In this document: positions 43,648 to 55,305 of the stretch, one piece after another
Position numbering within the stretch: the stretch's first letter is position 1
Layout: every line of letters starts with the position of its first letter
From: Zymoseptoria tritici IPO323
Lineage: Eukaryota; Ascomycota; Dothideomycetes; Mycosphaerellales; Mycosphaerellaceae
Direction: 5' to 3'
Assembly: GCF_000219625.1 (NCBI RefSeq)
Contig: NC_018218.1
Span: 1,426,001-1,490,000 of the forward strand
DNA: 64,000 nt
Notes under the pieces: model-generated
The model's input: the letters and a program-made list of their open reading frames with translations, nothing else
Databases searched by the model: none
What the model was told of the DNA's origin: nothing
Position numbers and translations under genes: made by a program

Positions 43648-44040
43648 GCTGGCGGGTTGTGGACAGGAGCGAAGGGATGAACTTGACTTCTTAATCGCGA
43701 GAGCATTGGGAAAGTGAGAGGTCGCGAGATGATTCTATGATCGTTTTCGCTTCATCAGCGGACCGGTATGTTACCAACTCAATGTCCAGACCTCTCTTTC
43801 TCAATTCGATCCGGGATCTGCTTTTCGGCGTGTACAATTCTACTGCCTGCCCCAAAAGATCCTTACTATCACTCGTAGGAAGGATCTAATTTGGGGTGAA
43901 GTCCGGACAAGGCACTCGATTCGTCTCGCCAATGTTCCTTCTTTCATTTGTCTAAGGTTGGTTGTCCTCATTGGCGCAGAGTCCCACTGTTCCTTGAACT
44001 CCATTCTCAAGCTACTGTGCCACTGCTCTCAACTTCAACT
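43648..44040. other. Convergent gap with inverted repeat
   Basis: Tail-to-tail gap between the zinc-finger ORF and the SDR. Its main content is the inverted repeat listed separately; nothing else is supported. Confidence 0.5.
43850..43896. repeat. Inverted repeat, possible terminator-region hairpin
   Basis: Left arm CCCCAAAAGATCCTT (43850-43864) pairs with right arm AAGGATCTAATTTGGGG (43880-43896), with a small bulge and a 15-nt loop. Position between converging genes suggests a 3'-end structure or a small transposon footprint. Confidence 0.65.
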
Positions 44041-44943
44041 CTACAACGAAAGCTTCATCTTGAGAAGGTCTCCGTCCACGATGTCTCTCTTCCGTCCCTC
44101 CAATTCCTCTACGTCCCACTTTGCGCTCAGCAGCCTGCCACTCAACCACTCAACCCTCGTCTTCTCTTTCGTCAGCCACACGCAGAACGCACCGCACAGC
44201 TCCTGCGAGTCCGTGAGGTATGGTTTGAAGGCATCAGGTGCAGTCTCCTCCGCCATCTCACTCAAGACCGCACCCGGATGCACAGCATATGTCGCTAGTC
44301 CTTGACCGTGATACTGCTCGTGCACATGCTCCAGCAACTTGAGTTGCGCCGCTTTGCTCACGCAGTACTGGGCGTTTGCAATCGGACCTCGCACAATCAG
44401 CGAGGCAAAGCTGCTGACTCCGACGAACGCCTTTGCTCCATCTTCAGTTTCCAAGAGCAGTGGTGTGAGGTACTTTGCGCAGAGAAAGGTTCCGGTATAG
44501 TTCACGTTGATCGCATTTGAGAATGTCTCCGGATCCGTATCTGTCATGGTGAGAACGACTGGTCCCCAGTAGCCAGAGTTGACGGCGACCACATCGAGAC
44601 GTCCATACTGCTCACGGACTTCCTTCGCAAGAGAAGCCACCGATTGAGCAGAAGTGATGTCGCAAGGTATAACGGCTATGCGGATATCAGGATTGATGGC
44701 ACGACATGCAGCGGCAGTTTCTTCGAGCCCAGAGACCCGACGAGATGAGAGAATGAGGCAGGAAGCGCCAGCTTTGGCGTAGCTTGTGGCTATACCTGCT
44801 CCGATTCCGCGTGATGCACCGACTATGCAGACGGTGAAGGGAGCCGGGAGAGCGGTGGTCTTCGGGTCGGTGGCCGCGTATGGAGTTGCGTGAGAAGTGG
44901 GAACAAAATCTCCAGTGCCTTGTGTTCCCCAATTTGCGGCCAT
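44041..44943 (-). CDS. Short-chain dehydrogenase/reductase
   Basis: Intronless 300-aa classical SDR. The Rossmann nucleotide site VGASRGIGAG is near residues 41-50, an NSGYWG segment sits where NAG normally does, catalytic Ser is in VGVSSFAS, and YCVSKAAQ gives the Tyr-x3-Lys pair. Arg in SSRR after strand 2 favours NADPH. The substrate is not predictable. No targeting signal is seen, so cytosolic is likely. Confidence 0.92.
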   Translation of the reverse strand: MAANWGTQGTGDFVPTSHATPYAATDPKTTALPAPFTVCIVGASRGIGAGIATSYAKAGASCLILSSRRVSGLEETAAACRAINPDIRIAVIPCDITSAQSVASLAKEVREQYGRLDVVAVNSGYWGPVVLTMTDTDPETFSNAINVNYTGTFLCAKYLTPLLLETEDGAKAFVGVSSFASLIVRGPIANAQYCVSKAAQLKLLEHVHEQYHGQGLATYAVHPGAVLSEMAEETAPDAFKPYLTDSQELCGAFCVWLTKEKTRVEWLSGRLLSAKWDVEELEGRKRDIVDGDLLKMKLSL

Positions 44944-45401
44944 TGCCTCGTCACGGGTTATCCGAAACAGAGATCAGGTAGCTGTGTTGTTGAAGAGGAA
45001 GTTGGATTCAGCATCGACAACATCCTAGATTGCGTCTGACTTATTGAGATTGTGATTTATCAGCGGTGACACGGGCGAAGAGGTCAACGTAGTTACACAT
45101 GGTAGCCTGCACAAGCGAGGCGCTAGTGCAGGTAATCCTCCAGGATGCCTCAACTCGAGGCCTTGTCGATGAGAGGACCTGTGGCAAATGTCCTGCTCTA
45201 CACTGGAGCACTTACAGGCTCCTGACAGCTCAGAGAGTACGAAGTAATCGTCTTCCGAAGACGACACCAATGAAGACCACGGCGAAGCCTCCATACGCAC
45301 AGTCGCATGATCGACCAGCAGAGAAGAAATCGTCTTCCTGACGAAGGACAGTCTGAAGAACACTTCAAAGCCTCTATACGTCCGAGGTGCATTACATCAG
45401 T
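44944..45401. other. Intergenic with imperfect 82-bp-spaced duplication
   Basis: Segments 45246-45297 and 45328-45380 share the ends AATCGTCTTCC and GCCTC(C/T)ATACG and similar middles, an old imperfect tandem duplication. No gene is supported. Confidence 0.45.
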
Positions 45402-47318
45402 CTAAAGATCCTTCTCTCCCTTCTCGTTATCGCTCCCGCTGTTGCCCGCCTCCTCACGATAGCTGTCCGTCTGACCAGAACTTTGCTTGACCTTCGCTCC
45501 AGCAACTCCACCCGGCGCAATGACGCTACTGCGGCGACGATGCTCCTCCGTATCCATGTAGTTGATAAGCAGGTTGCCATTCTTGTCGTACCGGTGAGGG
45601 GTGTTCTTCGGAGAGGCGACCTTGACGACATCAAAGAAGCCCTTCGAGTTGCGGAAGATGTCATCCATTTCTTCCAAGCTCCTGTAGGCAGTCTCTGGAT
45701 AGAAGAACCACACGCATGGCACGATGAATGCGTTGATGACGGCGAATATGATGTAAGTTTGGTAGCCGATCGTTGCGAATGCCACCGGTGTAATCATAAC
45801 CTGCAATGTGCACAATTAGTTCACATGGATGTCTCTCGCTGAACGAAGCAAGGAGCAAGGCGTTGAGCTTACCACCATGAAGTTGAAAATCCAGTTGGCG
45901 CTCGTGGAGAGCGCACTTGACGGCGCACGGATTCGCAGAGGTACAATCTCTGAAGGATAAAGCCAAGTCATCCCCAACCAACCGATGGCGAAGAAGGTGT
46001 TGAAGACGAACAAGAAGACCACGGCAACGATGCCAGGCTGCGTCTGGACCGTTCCATCGGGTCTTGTGAACGATGTCACAATCGCGAGTGTGACCATGGA
46101 GAGCGACTGGCCGACGGCACCGAATAACATCAGCGTCCTTCGCCCGGCTTTTTCGATCAAGAAGACGGCCACCCAGCTGGCGAGGAAGTATTCTGTTCCG
46201 TTGACGGCGGCGAGGAGACGAGGCAGGTCTCCTTTCAATCCAACGCTCTCATAAATGACGGCTGCATAGTACGTGATGAGGTTGATCCCTATTGACAATA
46301 GCAATCAGCCATTGCTCGTTAATTGCTTCGTGGATACCTGCACTTACCAGTAATCTGCTGAAGAACCTGGCTGACGTATCCGAGAAGAGCACGGTGGAAG
46401 TTCCGATCCGGACCCATGGTGAAGACGTCCTTGAATCCTGCTTTAGAGCTCTCAATCACGCTGTCCTTGATGGCATGGAATTCGTTTTGAACGTATGCAT
46501 CGTCGTCCGGCACGTCGCTGAGAGCAGCGAGGACAGCGATGGCTTCCTGGTCTTTGCCTTTGAGAATGAGCCACCTCGGCGACTCCGGTAAGCCCAGGAT
46601 GAAAGCTAGGATCACCAACGCAAAGAAGATCTGGAGAGCGATGGGGAATCGCCAAGCGACGCTGCTGGGCTCCAGGAACGAGAATCCATAGTCCACCCAG
46701 TACGAGATCATGATACCTCCCGTGATCAGTGCTCCTTCGATCATGACCATTGGACCTCTCTTGTGCGATTTGGACGTTTCGGACTGCCACATTGGGATCG
46801 TGCTAGTGTTCAGTCCTACGTGGTGTCAGCCTGGATAACTGGTTTCGAGATCATCAGGCCTGTACATCTTACCATTTCCAAGTCCAGTGATGATGCGCCC
46901 AGCAATGAGCTGACCCAAGCTAAAGGAAGAGGCCTGAATGGCAGCACCGACGACCATGACCGCGGAGCCGACGAAGATTGTCCGCCGTCGTCCGAGCATA
47001 TCACCGAGCCAGACACACGCAACGGCGCCGGCGAAGCATCCCAGATTGTAGGAAGCAATGGTGATGCCTTGCTTTGTCGCGCGAGAACTCGTACCAGATT
47101 CACTGCCCACGTCGATTTCTGGGAATACTGCCAGGAAGGAGGGAAGTGTTAGGAGTCCGCCCATGACACCCTGATCGTATCCAAATCTTGCGACATGTCA
47201 GTGACGATCATGAGTTGTGTCTGCGGGTCACTCACAGTAAGAAGTCGAAGCCAGCAATGATACCGATCGCCCAGTTGAGGTTCGAGCCACGAAGGCCGTA
47301 GAATTGGTGTTTCCCCAT
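45402..47318 (-). CDS. MFS sugar transporter
   Basis: Five exons: 47318-47236, 47186-46873, 46815-46348, 46288-45873 and 45800-45402, giving 559 aa. All introns are GT-AG, 49-72 nt, and every phase closes. It is a 12-helix sugar-porter family protein of the plasma membrane. Landmarks are FGYDQGVMGGLL in helix 1, GDMLGRRRTIF in the loop after helix 2, PESPRWL before the central loop, QQITGINLITYYAAVIYESVG in helix 7, EKAGRRTLM in the loop between helices 8 and 9, and PETAYRSLEEMDDIF after helix 12 (PETA where PETK/PETR is more common). The QQ...GIN helix argues for a hexose or related polyol/disaccharide substrate; which one is unknown. Exon 1 is only 83 nt. Confidence 0.93.
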
Positions 47319-48525
47319 GATTATAATCGCTTCTGCGTTCAGACACGCAGAGCCGGATTGAGTGCGAAGGCCGACTTTGACAGCGACAACCAGAGGAGAC
47401 GAACGAGAAGTCGCGAAACAAGCTCAAGAGCACAGAGAAGAAACAAGCTCACTCTTCAAGGCGTCCAAGGCCGGTGGACCTCGTAATTGCTGGCACGAAT
47501 AGCCGTCAAGCAACGCTTAAACGCGCCGCTAGTCCACTCATATGTAGCCATTGAGCAATCAGATCCCCAGATTGAAGTAAACCCCACGCGACGGATTCAT
47601 GGTGGAGTGAGTGATTAGTGAAAAGCAACGAACGTCCGCGTGCGCGAAGGTCCTCGGATCCACCCACGTCAGATATTGAGCGGCTTGCCCTAAATGGTAA
47701 GCCGATGCAGTCCTTACCTCCAGAATTCGACGTTGCGATCTTCCATGATTGGATTTATCACCGTGTAGCGAGCGGACCTGCGACCGGCGTTGTCGTGGCT
47801 TCCACGTCGTGTGATGGCGTAAGGAGAAGAGAGATGCGGCTCAAAGGCTGGCCACGGCTGATGCTCGGCAAGTGAGCTCGCAGGGGTCGATGTTGTCGGT
47901 CAAGGTCTTGTTCCGACGTCAGCCACGAGGTTTTGTTCTTCCATCATCGCGCTCGACTTGCACTGCGTGACTTCGACGTGCGTGGCTTCGAGTGGAGCGC
48001 TCAAGCAAGAGAACGGAGACCTCTCCATCATGTTCTTCTCTTTCGCCGAGCCGTCCGCTGTCCCAGATGGAGTCTCCACATAGAACTATCGGGATGTGGC
48101 CAAGTTGTCTCCATCTTCCATAAGGCATCTCCGGCGTCCGATGTCACCCGCAGTGCCGCACATGGCGGTGGAGCGTTGTGGGACTCAGTCAACCACATAA
48201 CTGTCCAACCGCAATACCACCTCATTGACTCCGTGCTCCCGCTCATCCTGCACACTTCAAAGCACCCGGGCTTACCTTGGCTGGTGCAGTGCAAGCGATG
48301 ATGGTGAGGCACAGTATCAACTGGCCTTGAAATATAGCACGGATGTCGATGGGCAACCACAAAACTCACCAAGTCTCCGTGCGATTTTCGCTGCATGAGT
48401 TCCGCTTGGTTGGTTTGGTGAATTGTGCATTCTTGGCAGAAGAACGGAGGCATGTTGCTGGGACCAAAAGCAACTCGAGCTGCAGACTCTGCTATGGGTC
48501 CAACTACAGCCAGCGGCAGTGTCAC
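47319..48525. other. Intergenic, no confident gene
   Basis: A plus-strand frame at 47618-47875 and frames on the minus strand lack coding character. The right part may be a downstream remnant of the broken ORF at 48526-49050. Confidence 0.4.
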
Positions 48526-49050
48526 CTAGTCCGTCAAGAGCTGCAGTGTCAAGCCGGTAGCACTGGACGCACACCATAGCGCTTCAGGCTGCGGTTGTGA
48601 GCTTGACGGGCCACCCGCCGACAACATGGCTTGGCCGCGGCGAGTGACCTGTGGGATTGTGGCAGCCATACCGCCAGGATGATCATCAATCTCGCTGCTG
48701 GCTTCAGCCGCGGTGAGGTGACTTGAAGGGTTGCGGCCGAGCGGAGCAGCAGAGCGAGGGCCAGCGGAGAATGCAGCGCTGGTGTTCTCCCTGTGTCGAC
48801 CGCTTGCTTCGAGCTGAGAAGTCCGAGTGAGTGGCATGCCGCCGTTCGCATTGGCAGAGCGGAGGAAAATGCTTGGATCCAGAACAAAGGTCATGCCCCC
48901 AGAGGCTGCCGCGTTCTGGTTCCTGGCTTCGGTCGGAGCAGGACCATTGGATGGCACATTGCCAGCGTTGACGGTGACGTTGACGGTAACGAAACCGGAA
49001 GGATCGACAGGGCCAGGGTAGTAGGAAGGGCTTTGAGTGATATCGAAGTC
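48526..49050 (-). pseudogene. Possible broken hypothetical gene
   Basis: A minus-strand frame reads FDITQSPSYYPGPVDPSGF and TVNVTVNAGNVPSNGPAPTE with natural, secreted-protein-like composition, and runs to a TAG at 48526-48528. The same frame continues after the stop (VTLPLAVVGPIAESAARVAFGP), as if interrupted by one nonsense change. Upstream it ends at a TAA just before a possible AG acceptor, with no obvious first exon. I do not recognise it; it may be a decaying gene or chance. Confidence 0.25.
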
Positions 49051-49240
49051 TTACGGACAAATCAGTCAAATGGCACATGGCAAGTTCAGCACCACTTTTC
49101 ATTGCAAGGCTACTTGCTATTCGCTAATCTCTGATGCTATGGCTGCTGCCACACGATCGAGAAACAAGGACAAAATCCACATGTTGCCGCCGAAGCGGAC
49201 TTTTGGGCGCTCAGAGAGCAATCGACGACACAAGGTAGAA

Positions 49241-51035
49241 CTACCAGCCGCCGCCAGCAGAGTCGGCCGCCGGAGCAGCGTCCTCCCAACCACCGCCGCC
49301 TCCTCCGGAAGCAGGAGCAGCGTCCTCCCAGCCAGCATCGCCGCCAGAAGCTCCAGCTCCGTCCGCCTCAGCATCAGCCTCGTCAACCTTGGCCGGCTGC
49401 TTGCAGCGCTTGTAGGAGTGACCATTCTCTCCGCACTGAGTGCAGACAACCCGACTCCAGTCAGTGGGCTTAGAGCACTCACGAGACTGGTGTCCAACTT
49501 CGTCGCCTTGGAAGGGAAGTCAGTGGCTTGGTCGACGATCGGAATTCGGAGACTTACAGTTGCGGCACTTCATCTTGCGCTCGCTCTGGCAGTCACTCTT
49601 GTTGTGGCCTAGCTCCCAGCAGTTAAAACACTGCTGGCTCGGGCATTCTTTCGAAAAGTGGCATGTGATGAAGTCAGTATAGAGCGAAAGAAAGATTCCC
49701 GAGGACGACGACATACCAAGGGTCTGACAGATCTTGCATTCGACTCCCTCAGCCGAACGCGGCTGGTCGCACTCCTTCGCTTGATGCTGATCCGATCCGC
49801 AGTTTCTGCATCCCGACTTGGCCGTCTTCCGCTCGGCCTGACAATCCCTAGCCCTATGTCCACTCTCTAATGAAACGTTCGAGTCAGCGATGGTGCCCTT
49901 GGTGGCCTTCCATTGGGGCGGAGAGCGTACCATTGCAGTTGGCGCACGTGATGGAAGAAACCACCTCGCGCTTCTCCTCCTCGCAGCCGCTGGCGAGATG
50001 ACCCTATCAGACGTTAGTACCATGGTCGATGTTTTTTTTGTGGAGAGCGACTCAACGATTTGCTCGCAGTTACGACACTTCTGCACGAAGCCATCCATGA
50101 CCACTCCAGCCTCCGCAAGACGCTCGATGTTCTCCTCGGGGGTGGTAGGCCAACCCTCGGAGAATTTGACACGGCGAGGGCGAGCTGAGAACTGGAAGCT
50201 CAACACGTACTTCTGGTCAGGCTTGCCCTGAAAGTTGACGATCGTGTGGGTATCCGACACCTCTTGCTCCTTCGCGATGAGGTATGTGTTGAAGTCGGCT
50301 TCGCGGAAGGTGGCCTCGAGGTCGACCAGAGTGAGCTCGGGAAAGGCCTTGGCGTACGCGAAGACGGCGCGGCGGATGTCGTCGACATCCTTCTCCTTGT
50401 CGGCAGCGACCACGTTGTTCCAGGCCTCATCCGAGCTGACCTCCTCAATCTTCATGTCGGCAAACATGGCATGCATGCGATTCACCTCGCAATTCTCCGC
50501 GGAGTGGCCTTCACCCTTGCAAGCGGCGCAGATCTTGTTCGGGCAGTCAGATGCTCGATGGCCAGCAGTGCCACAGGTACGACACTCTCCAGTGAACTCG
50601 CGCTCGATAGGCTCGTTGGTACACTCGGATTTCATGTGGCATTGAAGGGTGTCAGCAAAATTCAAAAAATCAAAATTGAAAGAGGTATCAGACCTTGTTC
50701 ACCACACCGAAAACACGCGCCATCGCCGCCACCAGCATCGCCTCCGTCTGCGCTGGGGCAGTCTCGAGCGAAGTGTCCATCCTCTCCGCAGCGACGACAA
50801 CCTCCATCGGCAGCCTTGAAGTCGCCATCGTGGTGCTTGGAAGTATTGTCCGCCGAGAAACCGTTCTCCTCAGCTGGGCCGTCTGGCTTCCACGCGCCGT
50901 CGTCGGCACCCGAATCCATCTTCCAGCTGTTGTCGGCGGCCGCTGCGATGAGTGTCAGTAAAAGCGCAGATGGAGGAGGAAGATTTGTTGAAGTGACATA
51001 CGAGCCGGCGTATCATCCCAGGTAGCTGAACCCAT
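49241..51035 (-). CDS. Multi-CCHC zinc-knuckle nucleic-acid-binding protein
   Basis: Seven exons: 51035-51002, 50942-50694, 50640-50057, 50003-49931, 49866-49717, 49662-49558 and 49506-49241, giving 486 aa. At least eight CX2CX4HX4C knuckles, for example CRRCGEDGHFARDC, CFRCGEQGHMKSEC, CRTCGTAGHRASDC, CRNCEQIGHLASGC, CKICQTLGHFSKEC and CTQCGENGHSYKRC; a Trp-Gly-rich tail (GGGWEDAAPAADSAGGGW) ends it. The closest known type is the Gis2/Byr3/CNBP group that binds single-stranded RNA or DNA and affects translation, but this one also has a helical insert (about 125-230). Introns 2 (50641-50693) and 5 (49663-49716) end in AT rather than AG; no AG exists in either, yet reading frame and knuckle spacing require these junctions. 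Confidence 0.85.
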
Positions 51036-52237
51036 GATGACGGTGTTGCTCGTGTTGTTGCTTGTCTTGATGAGGTGTGTTGTACTGTGCAGGGTGGTTG
51101 TCTGGTGGTGATGGTGGATCGAATCGAAGTTGAGGTTGAGGTGTGGAAAGTTTTCGGTGGAAGCTTTGCAAACGCCGATGTTTTGATGGAAGGCAAGAGA
51201 AAGACGTGGTGCGTGCGCGGATGCACTTCGGGTCTTCTGACACGCGCGCGCTAGTAGCGCATATGTCCGAAAGAGGAAGGAACGCGCTTGTGATCGCTTG
51301 TGAGATTCAGCAGAATATCACTTTACTTCACTCCACACCACTGGCCTTCAAAAAGGTGAATGCAACGTTACAGACGGGACTTCTACCTTCAAAGTGCTGT
51401 GCCGCATCCCTCTAACGTTGTGGGTACCTGACGTTGCGTTGCTTGCACGGCTAGATGGACGCCGCGATAGTCGTACATTTAAATTAGCTGCACGTCTCAA
51501 TGACACGTCAGCTAAGTTGGCTGGGCTGGTGATCTTGATTTGTTGCACATGTAAGGTAGCCGGACGTGTAGCGACATGATCTACTTAAGTTAGCCGTGGA
51601 TACCAAGAGGAGAACGGATCTGCACGTGTTTCTCAGCCGTACATATGTGTTGACACGACGCGAAGAGAAATTCTCAGTTCTAGTGGCAAGGTACAGGATC
51701 GACAGAACATGCACATTGACAGGTTGTCCTGAGATTTCCCAAGGTCAATCTCGATTTAGACGCACCGTTACAAACGCTCCCGTATAACTCTTCCAGATCC
51801 AGCACGACAATTTGAAGGACTGTTTCGGTGACATTCGTCTTGCATATGGACGCGTTGCCAAAGGGTACGAGTATGGTGGCGGGACGAGACAACGGGTTGA
51901 GTGCTGTAAGTAATTTAGCTGTGGGAATCAAGCAGACTTACTTTGTGACACCTTATCATTGAGAGAATGTCAGACGACATCGACCAAGACGATACCTCGA
52001 AGAGAAATGTAGACGACTGAAGACAAGCAAGGCATTCAAATGGACAAGTCGTTTCTCATTGCTAATCTAGCAGACCGAACCAAAAAGACTGGAAGCGGGC
52101 ATAACGCAACCCGAAGTACTCGGTAGACGCTCATCCACCATGAGGGTATCTCGCACGCACATGCAGTTCAAACAACCGACATCGGAAACACCTTGCGCCA
52201 TTCAACTCTTCACTCCGGCAGTCCCATCCTCTCCAAT
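51036..52237. repeat. Intergenic with dispersed-motif copies
   Basis: Holds the promoter of the zinc-knuckle gene and the 3' flank of the chitin synthase gene. From about 51420 to 51600 it contains copies of the dispersed family: GCTAAGTTGGCTGG at 51511-51524 (identical to 34106-34119), TAGCTGCACG and TTAGCCGTGG variants. No ORF is supported. Confidence 0.5.
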
Positions 52238-55200
52238 CTAAACACCCCTGAACAACCTCGTCACCAAAAACCAACACGCCCCAACAAACCTCACCGCCGC
52301 CAGCGCCGCGACCGAATACAGCACGACGGCCATGTAAATCACCGCGCGCGAATCCGCCTCGTCCTCATCGTCACCCTTCTGCGGCGTCACTCTCTCCATA
52401 CCACCCGCATTCAACACAATCGCCGCCAACGCCAGATTGCAGAACATCCACGCCAAAACGACCGCCGATCGGAAACCCTTGTAGTAGTCCTCATGTTTCT
52501 GCTCGGGAGTGACGACGCGTTTGGGAGCGGCGTACTTCGTGCTGAAGATGCGCAGCTCTTGCTCATATTGCGTGTTGAGATCGGCGTCATCCGTGGGGAT
52601 GGCGACGTCGACTTTGCCGCCGGGTTTGAGGTTTGCGGCCGGGAGCTTCTCGGGTTTGTCGTCACCCTTTGTACCCCAGGTGATGTCGTGGGTGTTGCAG
52701 AAGGCGTAGACGTTGAGGATGTTGAGGTAGGTTGGGGTAAGGAGGAGGTACTGGATGAAGCAGGTGATCATGTGCCAAGGATCGAGGAAGAGGATCGAGG
52801 CGATGAGGTAGAGAAGCCAAGTCGACGCCATTGAAATGATGAGGGTGAAGAAGAGCTTGTTCTTGAAGAGGAGATCGACGGAAAAGCCCTGTTGCGTCGC
52901 GACCTGCGCTTGCACGGACTTGACTGTGATGAACACCGAGGCGAAGAGAAGGTAGGCCATGATGACTGCCCAGAAGTAGACTTGCGCCATGTAGAACTTG
53001 TTACTGCCTTGAGGTCGATTGCCGAGGGCGAGGACGAAGCAGGTGACAAGGGTGGCCAGGTAGAGCCATTCAAAGGTTACGGATAAGATTAGGCCAGCCG
53101 TGCCGAGAAGGTCTTCGCCCGAGAGGGAGGTAGTGAGGATGCGGAATACCAAGAAGAAGTTGCCCTGGATCAGTGTTAGTAGTTGTCAAATTCGAGGTCT
53201 CGGTATCAACTCACAATAGCAAACCAAGCGAACAGCATGTTGACTGCCTGGTACGTGAATTCCACAAAGAAGAACAGTTTCCGGAAGAGGGAGTGATGAC
53301 TTCTGAAAATCTGGTAGAAGTGGGCCAGCGAATAGACAGCAGCAAAGAAGGATCCGTTGAGCCATCTTCTCCTCTGCAAGATAAAGTCTGCCATTTCAGT
53401 CGGCACATCGGTCTCACCGGTAGCCGACTTGACATACTGCAGAATCCAAGAGCAATTCCGCTTGCTGACAAGCTCCCAACACAGGATTCTGTCTTCCGCG
53501 AGATACATGTTGGCGGTGAAAATGCCAGCATTCGCACCATGCATCGTCTCTCCAGCGAAGTACTTCTCCAATGGTCCTTGGCCAGTCTTGTCGTTCTGGA
53601 GGGCGACAAATCGATAAGCTGAGAAAGCTCCCGGAAGCACAGTGATGAAGCCAAATGCACTCTCCAATGGCTTGTCGAGGATATTGCTCATCTTGTACTC
53701 AAAGTTCTGCGCCGCAACGAGAGGATTGATGAGATTTTTGCCCTTCTCCAACATGGCCTTGATCTCACCACAAGCACCACCACACATCGGCTCTCGGTCG
53801 AATGCCTTCCACAAATCGTAGACACTGCTTCGTCCGGGGCGAGTTCCAGCATCAATCAGCACGCAAATGTTGGGCTGCAACACCTCCCCGAACGCTTGGA
53901 AGAACCATCTGTGCGAATTGATCTTCTTCTGATTCTTCTCCTTGAGGCAGAACAGGATCTGCACAGGTGTATTGCCCTTCTTCACGCCGACGATGCCCTT
54001 CTTGATCTCCAGCGTCATCTGAGTGGTGTATTCGTAGATATGTGCCGTCACATCCACGCCGTTGACTTGCTGCTTTGCAATGCCATCCTGGTAGATACCC
54101 ATCGCAGCGAGCACAGATCGAGTCCGAGGATTGATCTTTGCACGACCATCTGAAACAATGCAGACCACAATCTTCTTCCAAGCCTCTTTTCCCCATGTCT
54201 TTGAAGATGTCCTCGAGTTCATGTACTCGATATTCTTGATGACACCAATCAACGTCCGTGCGAGCAGCTCGTCCTCCTCGTTGTACATCGTGATGACAAT
54301 AAACAACTCAGTCTGGCGAGGCTTCGCAAACAGCCGCTGTCGCAGGGTGAAGCGCTTCTTGCCAAACTCGCTAGGGTCGCAAGTCGCCGCGCTGTATCGC
54401 ATATGTGTAAACTCGTCTCTTTCTGGTGGTTGCGCATGCTGAACCTGATTCAACAACCGCGGAGGAATCGGACAATCCAACACCAAATTGCCATTGAACA
54501 ATTGCACTTCCTTGACCGTTTTCCATCTTCTGATCGGAGCGTTCACGGGTGGTGGCGGCGGGTCGTTGTAACCACCTTCGAGATCTGGGTTTGGCGACGG
54601 ATGTGCCTGGTGAGGATCAGGTCCGTATGTACCAGGCGCAAGCATTGGCCGATCGTCCTCCTCGTCCTGATAGTAGCCATGATGCGGCGCATCGTAAGGA
54701 GTAGGGTTCCCGTCGTGGAAGTACTCGTTTCCTCCCTGTGGATGAGGACTCAGATTGTACTCTGCTCTACCCTCGTGCGCTTGTTGCTGAAACGGGTTCG
54801 GTGTGTATCCATGCGAGTGCTCGTCGTCGTAAGCCTGGCCGTGGCCGTATGTGTTTGGCATATTCGTGACTTCGTATGTTGGCTGTGCTTGAAGTCTGTC
54901 GGTCGAGTGTGCAAATGAACCTGGACCCATTGGGCCACTGGGAATCTCGAGAGGTCCATCGTGGTGGACGTAAGGACGATCGGATAGTTGGTAGCCATCT
55001 TGTGGAGCTGGGGTGTGATAGCCTCCTGGAGAAGGCTGCCGATGGTCCATGAATGGGTTTTGTGGATTGTCGTACTCGTCTTCGGGTCGTCCGCGGCCGT
55101 AGCCACCGCCTGGGAGATGATTTAGCCTTCACTGCTGTGTGTCGGAGTTACGGCTCCTCGTCTGGAGAGTCGTAGAGAGGGTGGAGGCCAAGAGGCACAT

Positions 55201-55305
55201 TCCATGCAATGCGTGCCAAACGCATGCATGTCATGCGATAGCCCCCAAACGACTCTCAAACAGAGTGCTGACGGATGCTGACTTACCCAGCGGGTTGTAA
55301 CTCAT
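52238..55305 (-). CDS. Chitin synthase, division 1 (class I-III, probably class III)
   Basis: Three exons, 55305-55287 (only 19 nt), 55109-53215 and 53164-52238, giving 946 aa. It polymerises UDP-GlcNAc into chitin at the plasma membrane. The N-terminal ~170 residues are Pro/His/Tyr-rich and disordered. The catalytic domain has the [10 protein letters not shown] start, [13 protein letters not shown], a DAGTRPG motif, EDRILCWEL and the QRRRWLNGS signature. About seven hydrophobic helices follow in the C-terminal third, with the soluble [13 protein letters not shown] loop typical of classes I-III. Exon 1 encodes MSYNPLG, read through GTAAGT into [22 protein letters not shown]; without it the ORF would start at the internal Met at 55050. 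Introns are 177 and 50 nt. Confidence 0.93.

Noticed and set aside
50246..51025. 259-codon plus-strand ORF over the zinc-knuckle gene
   Set aside because: Antisense shadow; the knuckle motifs are on the minus strand and the splice structure closes there.
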